DNA of 64,000 nucleotides from Magnolia sinica (lineage: Eukaryota > Streptophyta > Magnoliopsida > Magnoliales > Magnoliaceae), in contig NC_080587.1 in assembly GCF_029962835.1 (NCBI RefSeq), positions 56,077,528 through 56,141,527 on the forward strand, given 5' to 3'. Positions 56,163 through 64,000 of this stretch are shown piece after piece (position 1 is the first letter of the stretch; every line of letters begins with the position of its first letter). The notes under the pieces were generated by a model that saw only the letters and a program-made list of their open reading frames with translations, was not told the DNA's origin and ran no database searches. The position numbers and the translations under genes were made by a program.

Positions 56163-56945
56163 GCATGATGATCCAACCATCCAACCATCCACCCATTCAT
56201 CCAACCATCCCATCCATCTATCCAATCATCCAAACATCCATCCATCCATCCATCCAACATCTAACCATCTCATTCATACATCCAACCATCCCGTCAATCA
56301 TCCAAACATCCATCCATCCATCATACATCCATCCAACCACCCCATCCATCCATCATACATCCATCCAACCATCCCATCCCATCCAACCATCCATCGAACC
56401 ATCTCATTCATCCAATCATCAAAACAGCCATCCATCCATATCATCTATTCATATCCATCCAAACAACCATCCATCCATTCCCATCCCAACCATCCATTCC
56501 AATCCCAACCATCCAACCATCCAACCATCCATCCGCCCATCTAATCGTCCAACCATCCCATCTATCTAACCATCACATCCAATCATCCAAATGTCCATCC
56601 ATACCATCCAACCATCTCATCGATCAATCTATCCATCTGTCCATCCAACTATTCAACCATTAGATCCGTCCATCCCATCCAACCATCTCATCGATCAATC
56701 TATCCATTTGTCCATTCAACTATCCAACCATTAGATCCGTCCATCTAACCATCCAAACATCCATCCATTCTGTCAATCCATCCCAATCATCCCATCCATC
56801 CCATCCATCCATCTAACCATCCCATCCATCTATCCATCCATCCATCCAAACATACATCCATCCATCCAACCATACAACCATCTTTTCCATCCAACCATTC
56901 ATCCAAACATCCATTCATCCCAATGATCCATCCAACCATCCAACA
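56163..56945. repeat. CATC microsatellite (degenerate, about 780 bp)
   Basis: ATCCATCC and ATCCAACC words repeat with frequent point changes. It gives long open frames rich in His, Pro, Ser and Asn on the plus strand and Trp, Gly, Met on the minus strand, which are not genes. Confidence 0.93.
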
Positions 56946-57859
56946 TATTTTTATTTTATTTTTAAAAATATTTAAACAGATTTTTTTAGCAAGTGTCCAC
57001 CAATCAAGAGGTGCCATGTGTACAATTCCTTACTACCTGTGTATCAAGCATCGTAAACTGCCCGAGTAACATATGAGGCCTTTTAAAGACAACACCCCTT
57101 TTCTTGCTCATTTATTAAAATGTCAGAAAACAGCCTTTTCCTGGCTCTTTTATTAAATTGTCATAAAACAGCTTTCCTAGGCTCGTTTATTGAGAGGAGA
57201 GAGCCTTTTTAGCTCATTTTTCAGATGAGAGAGAGACAGAGAGAGAGAGTTGCAGCAGATAAAGAAGAAGAAGAAGAGAAGCTTCCGATGAAATTCCCTC
57301 CCCTTTCTCATTTTTTCTATTATTTTTTATTTTTAGGCTGTTTATTCAAACAACAGTTTGTTTTCGAGCCGGTGTGATAACTAGCCAGGAAATGTCGATT
57401 TCTTCACCAAATCGAACCTCTAATCCAACGTGCTTTCGTAAGAACTGCCAAAATTTTTTGCTTAACTAAGATCCAAAAAAATAATAATAATAAATAGAAG
57501 ATGTTTTGATTTTTTTCATAATTTCGGAGGTATTTACGGTCCTTGCTGTCTTGCGGATGTCGACATCCAGCGAAAATATCGCCCATTTTATCAAAAACTC
57601 TCGACTTTTTTGGTAGATAAGGACAAATATCGGCGATAAAATGATGTTTTATTGATACTAGTGATAATATCACGATCATATCGACGACATTTGGAAGAGA
57701 ATAGATATAAGTGGTGTTTGTTGTCGCAGCTCCTTCGACAATGATATTATTGGCGATAAAACGATATTATCACCGGCAATTAAAACACTGATTATAGGTG
57801 TAATTAATGATGACTACTTTACACTATATTTGCAACGTAAATTTAAAATACAAACACCC

Positions 57860-58637
57860 CCTAGGTGAAAGAAGCTTTAATAAAGATGAAAATAGGGAAT
57901 TCCCTTGAACCAAATGGTATAGCAATAGAGGTTTGGAAGCATATGGGAGATACTAGGCTATTTTGGTTGACAAAGTTGTTCAACAAGATTGTAAGATTGA
58001 AGAAAATGCCAGATGAATGGAGGAAAAGTAATGTTGAACCTATTTGTACGAATTAAGGAGACATACAGATTTGCACTAACTATTGTGGCGTTAAACTTAT
58101 GGGCATTGGGCCATACTTTGAAATGTTGGGAAAGAGTGATTGAGCAAAAGTCTCGGGCATGAGATAAATGTATCATAAAATCAATTTGGTTTCATGCCAG
58201 GGAGGTCTACCACGAAAGTTATTTTCCTACTTGGACAATTGATGGGAAAATATAGAGAGGGGAAAAAGGATCTCCACAATGTTTATTGACTTAGATGAAG
58301 GTTATAATAGGGTCCCTATAGAGTTAAACCGGTGGGTGATGAGAAAGAAACGAGTTTCAAGAGGTATATTGACATGATTGAGGATATGTATGAGGGAGGA
58401 GTAACAGATGTGAGGACCATTATGGGGAGACAAGTGAGTTCCCAATTACTGTAGGCTTGCACCAGGGGTCGACATTGAACCCATACCTTTTTGCATTGGT
58501 TATGAATGAGTTAATGAGGCATTAGCAAAAAAGAGATCACCATGGTATATGTTGTTTGTAGACATAGTTTTGATTGACAAAATGTGGGAGGTCGTAAACA
58601 CAACGTTAAATTTATGAAGGGACGCTTTAAAATCTAG
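57860..58637 (+). pseudogene. RTE1 segment 3: reverse transcriptase core
   Basis: VKEALIKMKIGNSLEPNGIA, EVWKHMGD, LTKLFNKIVRLKKMPDEWRK and then GDIQICTNYCGVKLM match the RT start of plant RTE LINEs. Later pieces include FIDLDEGYNRVP (about 58280-58320), ITVGLHQGS-like LAPGV, and LFVDIVLID (58550-58580), where the catalytic FADD box has become FVDI. Many stops. Interrupted at 58637 by a Harbinger-like element. Confidence 0.85.
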
Positions 58638-58852
58638 TGGCCTGTTTGGATGCCTGTAAGTTCTTTAAGTTGCAAATGACTTACAGGTGAAAGTCACTTA
58701 TAGGTAATCCTGTTTGGATGTAAGCTGCAACTCACTTACAGCCAGGTAAGTTGGTTTTTGTGTTTGCAAACCTGTAAGTCACTTATAGGTAAGTTGTATA
58801 TTTACGTCAAACCAAACTAAGAGTAGGGAATTATTAGAAAATATTATTAAGA

Positions 58853-59280
58853 GCAATGGTCCACCATGATGGGCTGGACCATGGGACCCACCTTGATGTA
58901 TGTTTTGTCAGTTCATTATAGGGCATGGCCAAAAAAGAAGAAGAAGATCCAAATCTCAAACGGGCCACACCACAAGAAACAATGGTGATTGAATGCCCCC
59001 CAATAGAACTTCTTGCGGGCCACAAAAAGGTTAGATCAAGCTTTATATTTATGTTTCCCTTCATCTAGGTCTGTGTGACCTTATCAACAAGTTGGATGGC
59101 AAATAAACATCACGGTGGGCTCTAGGAAGTCTTTAATGGTGGACATTCAATTGCCATTGTTTCCTGTGATGTGGCCCACCTGAGATTTGGATTTGCCTCA
59201 TTTTTTGGCCCAAGCCCTAAAACGAGCTAGCAGAACTGATGGACGGCACGGATATATCAAGACATAAGGTAGGCCCATTG
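58853..59280. mobile_element. Foldback MITE, copy 2, nested in the Harbinger-like element
   Basis: It shares with 55071-55510 the arms with ACCTTGATGTATG, the word TAGGGCATGGCC paired with GGCCCAAGCCCTA, and the central ATAAACATCACGGTGGGC. Arms are more diverged than in copy 1. Confidence 0.65.
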
Positions 59281-59366
59281 TCACAGCCTCACCAAATCGA
59301 GGCCCGATTCAAACACGAAAAAAACATAAGCTTGTTACCCTACCGACCGCAAAGAGGCGCATAGCG

Positions 59367-59369
<3 letters not shown>

Positions 59370-59412
<43 letters not shown>
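59370..59412. repeat. (CA)n microsatellite
   Basis: About 21 uninterrupted CA units. Likely length-variable. Confidence 0.95.
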
Positions 59413-59414
<2 letters not shown>

Positions 59415-59679
59415 TTGGAGCCGATTGCAAGTAGGTTGTTGGTGCATCTACCCCCCTTTCCCTCTTTTCAAAAATCCAAATGTTGGGCCTAAAAGTCACT
59501 TACAGGGAAGTGACTTCTCAATTCTCACCCTCAGCTCCTTGAAGTTTCTTGGAAGATTTGCATGTAAGTGACTTCCAAGTTATGACTTACAGGTGAATTT
59601 CCTCCCCCCAAACACCACCTATGACTTCCCTGTTAAGTCACTTACATTTTACCCAACTTACAGGCATCCAAACAGACCC

Positions 59680-60325
59680 TAAAGGATTTAAAATTAATTA
59701 GTTGGACTAAAATAGAGTCTATGGACTGCAATTTTAGTAACAATAGGAGTGAGAACAAGGAATTAGTTAAGATTGTTGGCCAAGAAGTTTCCCACAATGG
59801 CCACTTTCGATATCTTGGGTCAATAATTCATGAGGGTGAAGAGATTGAGAAGGACGTTGCCCATAGAATTCAAGCGACGTGAAGGAAATGAAGGTGTGCC
59901 TCTAGAGTTTTATGTGATCAGCGTGTAACACTTAAACTGAAAGTGAAATGTGAAATTTTATAGGATGGCTATAAGACCAGACATACTTTATGGACAAAAT
60001 GTTGGGCGGTTAAGGAACAACATGTTCATAGGATGAGTGAAGCTCTTAAATGAGGATGTTGAGATGGGTGAGTGGCAAGACAAGGATAAAATTAGAAATG
60101 AATGCATCCGAGGGAATTCAGAAGTAGCACCGGTAGGTAATAAGATGAGGGATAGTGAACTTTAGATAATTTGGTCATGTGCAACAAAGACAAAAAAAAC
60201 TGCACCGGTTAGGAGTGAGTTGGTACAAGTTGAAGGCTCTAAAAGGGCAAGGGAAGACTCGAAAGGACATGGGTGGAGTTAGTATGGAAAGACTTGATGA
60301 CCTATGGTTTAATTGAAGTTATGGC
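59680..60325 (+). pseudogene. RTE1 segment 4: C-terminal domain
   Basis: ENKELVKIVGQEVSHNGHFR, YLGSIIHEGEEIEKDVAHRI, QAT then CASRVLCDQRVTLKLKVK, and later LYGQNVGRLRNNMFIG-type and KDLMTYGL (about 60285) are typical of the region after RT in plant RTE elements. Frames change several times. It ends near 60325 where Chr2 begins. Confidence 0.83.
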
Positions 60326-60326
60326 A

Positions 60327-61147
60327 TGCTCATGGAGATAATTAAACAGCGGAAATAAAAGGAATAAATGATCTAAAATTCTAACAATAATCATCATAAC
60401 TGAGAAAATCATAAAGCAAACCTGCAATGGAGCGGGCCATCACTACAACCTTGGAGTATGGAATTCAATTATTACTTAGGTTGGATCCGTCGAGGGATGA
60501 GACCTCACGATCTTGCATGGTCACACCCAATCGATCAATGAAGATCACTAGTCCGAAGAACCAAGAAGTTTCTCGGATTAGGGATTTGAGAATTTGGGGA
60601 TTTAGGGTTTAGATCGGTTCTCAAGATTTTGATCGAAGATGAATTAGCCAAAACAAAAAAAATAGAAGAAAGAAAGTTATTACCTTGAGGAAGTTGGAGA
60701 GGCACAAGAAGAAATTAGAAGAAGAAGATCAAGGGGAGAGAAGAAGCACCATTAGAGAGAAGAGAGGAAGGAGGCAACCAAAGGGTTTGCTTTTCATTCA
60801 TCAATAGTTGAAATTCGTGTTTAATGCTTTACCCCACTTAAATAAGCACATAAAGACATAAAATTACTAAAATACCCCTAGGATAAGCAAATAAAGATAT
60901 AAGATTACTAAAAGACCGCTAACTAAGTCAAAAAACGTGCAAATAACATAAGTATGGGAAAGTTTGGGCGCTCGGTCCTCTTTCTCCAATCTTCCTTCAC
61001 ATGTGTCTTCCCTAAGTGGGGTCTTCTATATGTCCAATCACATGTGAAAGGTCTTCAGCTCCTCAATATTCGCCTATCCACAAGGACGGCACTTGTGGTT
61101 GGCGTTTTCTTCGTTGGTACACCTTGAATGCACCCGTGTCCGCATTA
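60327..61147 (-). repeat. Chr2 3' LTR (left end approximate)
   Basis: The purine tract on the minus strand, TTTTTCTCACCCGAGGGGAA (61149-61168), is followed by TTAATGCGG, probably from TTGATGCGG as in related LTRs. The left end near 60327 is set by the end of RTE1 sequence; the other LTR is not in the window for comparison. Confidence 0.7.
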
Positions 61148-61743
61148 ATTCCCCTCGGGTGAGAAAAACTCGACCCCGACGAGTTGAAACTTTTGTAACG
61201 CTCAAGTAGATCTGGATCAATACCCTGCAATGCGTCGCCCGACAGCCACGTAGATTCAGACGATGGTTTGTTCTTCCACTTGACAAGATACCTTTGGAAA
61301 CCCCCATCTCTCGTGGATACTATCTCGTCATCCAAGATTTCCTCAATTGCTTCTTTATGGGTAATGGGTGGAGGAGGGGGTGGAAGGGGTTGGGTAGCAA
61401 ACTCAGAAAAAGGCCATGAAAGGGATGATGTATCAACAATGTGAGTATGGGCACGGACTAGATCTTTCACATTAAAAGTTGGATTAATGCTCATTTCAGA
61501 TGGAAGGTCAACCCGATACGCGTTGGACCTAACCTTTTGTAATATCTTGAATGGTCCAGCACTACGCGCTTGTAATTTCTTTGCAGATCCTTGAGAGAAT
61601 CGCTCTGGCCTTATTCGCACCATTACATAGTCTCCTTCTTGAAATTCTTGCACTCTACGATGAGAATCAGCTAAAACTTTATAATCATCATTGCTCTTAT
61701 TTAACCGCTGTCTAATATGTGTATGCAAATCATGAAAATGCAT
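61063..61743 (-). CDS. pol: Chr2 integrase C-terminal part and chromodomain
   Basis: One open frame of 226 codons starts in the integrase tail: QEFQEGDYVMVRIRPERFSQ, then KKLQARSAGPFKILQKVRSN and DLPSEMSINPTFNVKDLV. A short linker with a Pro run (PLPPPPPPI) leads to the chromodomain: KEAIEEILDDEIVSTRDGGF, QRYLVKWKNKPSSESTW and LLERYKSF. The frame ends inside the LTR, so the last part (from about 61150) is LTR-encoded. The chromodomain contacts modified histone tails and directs insertion. Aromatic residues of the histone cage are partly present (Tyr, Trp). Unlike ChrD, it has no repeat in the linker. Confidence 0.88.
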   Translation of the reverse strand: MHFHDLHTHIRQRLNKSNDDYKVLADSHRRVQEFQEGDYVMVRIRPERFSQGSAKKLQARSAGPFKILQKVRSNAYRVDLPSEMSINPTFNVKDLVRAHTHIVDTSSLSWPFSEFATQPLPPPPPPITHKEAIEEILDDEIVSTRDGGFQRYLVKWKNKPSSESTWLSGDALQGIDPDLLERYKSFNSSGSSFSHPRGINADTGAFKVYQRRKRQPQVPSLWIGEY

Positions 61744-62423
61744 CGGCTGACTCAGAAGACCTTTGGGTAACAGGCATAGGTAAGAGATCTATGGGCATTC
61801 TAGGTTTATAACCACTTACAATTTCAAAAGGACTCAACCCCGTAGATCTATTAACTGACCCATTATAAGCAAGTTCGAGTTGGTAAAATTAGGTCCCAAG
61901 TCTTAACATGTTCACCCACTAGACAACGTAGAAGATTTCCAAGGCTACGGTTTACCACTTCAGTTTGACCATCTGTTTGTGGGTGGTAAGCAAGAAAATT
62001 GCAAATGAGTTCCCATAATGTGCCACAATGTCTTCCAAAAATAGCTAGTAAATCGAACATCACGATCAGACACTATGGTTTTAGGTAACCCATGGAGACG
62101 CACCACACCATCAAAAAAGATACGAGCAACATGAGACGCATCTGAAGTCTTCGAACATGGAAGGAAATGCGCCATTTTAGAAAAACGGTCCACAACGACA
62201 AAAACGGAATCGTGCTTTTTATAGTCTTAGGAAGCCCGAGCACGAAGTCCATACTAATGTCCTGCCACGGAGCATGTGGCACTGGCAATGGCGTGTACAG
62301 CCCAATATTTTGCTTTCTTTGCTTTGCCAGCTGACATGTTCGACACTGCCCTAAAACTTTGGCTACGTCGCGCTTGCCAATAGAAACGATCTTCCACGAG
62401 GGCAATGGTCTTATCACGACCAA
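61744..62423 (-). pseudogene. pol: Chr2 integrase core, frameshifted
   Basis: On the minus strand: [20 protein letters not shown] (Cys-Cys of the zinc site), [13 protein letters not shown] (first catalytic Asp), [39 protein letters not shown] (second Asp) and [20 protein letters not shown] (Glu). These lie in three frames, with shifts near 62200 and 61990, and a further break near 61870-61745. All three catalytic residues survive. Integrase would join element DNA to the chromosome. Confidence 0.87.
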
Positions 62424-63123
62424 AATGGCCAGCTATCCCTCCTGAATGAAGCTCCCAGATGAGGAATTCACGAAGGGACATACGGGGAATACAAAGTCTG
62501 TCTCCCTTGAAAAGAAAGTCATCTTTAAGAACATATCCACCCATAATATGCTGGTCACTAGAGAGCGACGTGTAAGTACCCCCAAAATCAGGACATATGG
62601 GGTATTCATCTTTCAGTTGCTCAAATCCGACTACCTCTACACTCAAAGAGTTGAGCAACGCCACTCTCCTACTAAGGGCATCCGCTGGTTTGTTTTCAAC
62701 CCCGGCCTTGTGTTTCAAAACAAACGAATATTCCTGAAGAAACGCTACCCACTTGGCATGCCTTGGGTTGAGTTTCTTCTGAGAATGCAAATATCTCAAA
62801 GCCTCATGGTCAGAAAACAAAACGAATTCTTATGGTAGGAGGTAGTGTCGCCAATGTCTCAGGGATTGCACTACCGCATAAAATTCTTTGTCGTAAGTGG
62901 AGTATTTTTGTTTTGCCTCATTCAGTTTTTCACTGAAATAGGCCACTGGGTGTCCTTCTTGACTCAACACTCCACCTATACCGACACCAGACGCATCGCA
63001 CGCTACTACAAAGACTGTAGAAAAGTCAGGTAGACGCATGACAGGAGCTTCCACCGTCTTGCCCTTAATTTCTTTAAAAGCCTTGATGGCGGCTTTAGAC
63101 CACACGAACTCTCCCTTTTTCAT
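62254..63123 (-). CDS. pol: Chr2 RNase H and zinc-binding start of integrase
   Basis: Two blocks. The first (63123-62830) has [40 protein letters not shown] and [19 protein letters not shown], the RNase H start with catalytic Asp and Glu. The second (62820-62254) continues with [40 protein letters not shown] and integrase zinc residues [20 protein letters not shown]. One stop or shift near 62825 separates them. RNase H removes the RNA strand after copying. Confidence 0.87.
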
Positions 63124-64000
63124 GCACTAGGTAATGAGAGCCATGATCGTGCTAAAACCCCTAATGAACCGACGATAAAAGGTTGCAAAGCCGTGAAAAC
63201 TTCGCACCTCATGAATGTTCCTTGGTTCTGGCCACTCAACTATGGCCCTGACTTTTTCACGCGCATCCCTTCAGATGACACTATAAATCTTAAGAACACA
63301 ACTTGATTAGACATGAATGCACATTTCTTAAGATTAGCGTACAACTTTTCCTTCCTAAGGACACTATAGACCTTCTTTAAATGTTCAAGGTGTGATTCCT
63401 TAGTGGTACTATAAATAAGAATATCGTCAAAGTACACCACTAGGAATTTTTCCATGAACGGCCTCAAAGTTTGTGTCATCACCGGCATGAAAGTACTGGG
63501 TGCGTTAGTCAAGCCGAAGGGCATGACCAACCACTCATACAACCCATCTTTCGTCTTAAACGCCGTCTTCCACTCATCTCCGGGGCGTATACGAATTTGG
63601 TGATATCCACTCTTGAGGTCTATCTTAGAGAATATAGTGGACGGCCATCATGTCAAGCATATCATCAAGTCTAGGTATGGGGAACCTACTTGACAATAAT
63701 TTTGTTTATGGCACGGCTATCCACACACATGCGCCACGTGCCGTCTTTCTTTGCGTCAACAATGCAGGCACGCACGGGCTCATACTCTCTTGGATGAAAC
63801 CCTTTTGCGAAGCTTATCAACTTGCTTCTTCAACTCTGCATGCGCGGGTTCATCGTGTAGTGAGGACGGTTCTGTAAAGTAGACCATGGGACAAGATCAG
63901 TAGCATGCTGTATGTCCCTCATAGGTGGCAACTCATTCGGTAAGTCTTCAGGAAATACATCACTGTATTCCTTCAGGACCGAGGTCACCTCACGGGGCAA
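63124..64000 (-). pseudogene. pol: Chr2 reverse transcriptase, partial
   Basis: On the minus strand from 64000: PCVPALLTQKKDGTWRMCVD (about 63730-63790), NKIIVKYRFPIPRLDDMLD, then [35 protein letters not shown] and the catalytic box [11 protein letters not shown] (63420-63450), intact. The end has [12 protein letters not shown]-type residues near 63150. Stops near 63125 and 63680 and frame changes near 63240 break it. The N-terminal start of RT lies outside the window or just at its edge. Confidence 0.86.

Larger units (their letters stand above)
55602..57790. mobile_element. hAT-B: hAT-like foldback element (2189 bp), TSD ATTATAGG
   Basis: The exact 8-bp duplication ATTATAGG lies at 55594-55601 and 57791-57798. 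The right end (complement CAGTGTTTTAATTGCCGGTG) pairs with the left CAGTGTT, whose continuation CAAGTTGTCGTTATCG lies at 55776 after a SINE. Both subterminal parts are rich in CGATAATA and TATCGGCG words. The inside holds a long CATC microsatellite and, near 57100-57200, three similar units with TTTATTAAAATGTCAGAAAA. No transposase is recognised. Confidence 0.88.
58638..59679. mobile_element. Harbinger-like element (1042 bp), TSD TAG/TAA
   Basis: Left end TGGCCTGTTTGGATGCCTGT and right end (complement GGGTCTGTTTGGATGCCTGT) are inverted repeats. It is flanked by TAG at left and TAA at right (one base changed). Subterminal words such as CACTTATAGGTAA and TTACAGG repeat. A second MITE (58853-59280) and a CA microsatellite lie inside. 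Removing it restores the RTE1 frame from ALKS to the following GFKL-type residues. No transposase. Confidence 0.8.
36905..60325 (+). mobile_element. RTE1: RTE-clade LINE, split into four segments by later insertions
   Basis: Segments 36905-37281, 54721-54960 (at least), 57860-58637 and 59680-60325 give, in order, the linker before RT, the start of RT, the RT core and the C-terminal domain of a plant RTE LINE. The first joint is precise: CopC lies between two AGGCTA copies inside the stretch NAKKIAKKVEVR. The third joint resumes the frame across a Harbinger-like element. The endonuclease domain is not found upstream of 36905, so it is 5' truncated. Confidence 0.85.
60327..64000 (-). mobile_element. 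Chr2: chromodomain Ty3/gypsy retrotransposon (3' part), continues beyond window
   Basis: On the minus strand the window shows RT, RNase H, integrase, chromodomain, PPT and 3' LTR in the usual order. The linker and chromodomain wording matches ChrD. The 5' half with gag and protease lies right of the window. The catalytic residues are largely present but frames are broken in several places. Confidence 0.9.

Noticed and set aside
56107-56569. His/Pro/Asn-rich frames resembling repetitive surface antigens
   Set aside because: They are translations of a CATC microsatellite inside hAT-B.

Overview
The window is repeat-dense nuclear DNA of a flowering plant. The host evidence is the terminal exon of a chloroplast ClpS adaptor gene (CLPS1), Athila, copia and chromovirus retrotransposons, L1 and RTE LINEs, a tRNA-derived SINE, and hAT and Harbinger-type elements. 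Foldback repeats with ends like GGGCCCACCATGATG remind me of magnoliid genomes, but that is a weak impression.

Left part (1-27160): AthA (1-7889) is a young Athila derivative that has lost most of pol. It sits in the 5' LTR of an older, full-pol but decayed Athila copy, AthB (7890 to about 27160). A large non-coding LTR element, LARD1 (10397-20865, target duplication ACTTG), splits AthB within its gag-protease region. Both Athila copies carry predicted hairpins in their 3' non-coding regions.

Middle (27160-36900): an LTR fragment, a decayed plus-strand copia (CopB), a minus-strand L1 LINE (L1-A), the only clear host coding sequence (CLPS1 last exon, 34415-34679, minus), and in its upstream flank a hAT-like foldback (hAT-A), a Tourist-like MITE and a second L1 fragment.

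Right part (36905-60325): one plus-strand RTE LINE is broken into four segments by later insertions. Copia element CopC (37282-54720, minus) inserted into the RTE. CopC contains a short LTR element SLT1 (38013-47666), which contains an L1 LINE (L1-B), which contains a chromovirus deletion derivative ChrD (40330-45054). CopC also holds a second short LTR element, SLT2 (49037-51530). SLT1 holds a small hAT-like element (hAT-C). Further right the RTE is split by hAT-B (which has a SINE in its terminus) and by a Harbinger-like element. Most junctions are supported by target-site duplications or by reading frames that resume across the insertion. From 60327 to the window edge lies the 3' part of a chromodomain Ty3/gypsy element (Chr2, minus), related to ChrD.

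Apart from the CLPS1 exon, every coding region seen is transposon-derived and nearly all are broken. If CLPS1 is an intact gene, the whole stretch from 34680 to beyond 64000 would be one intron of at least 29 kb. Homology calls are from recognised protein motifs read by eye; identities and boundaries marked 'about' are estimates.
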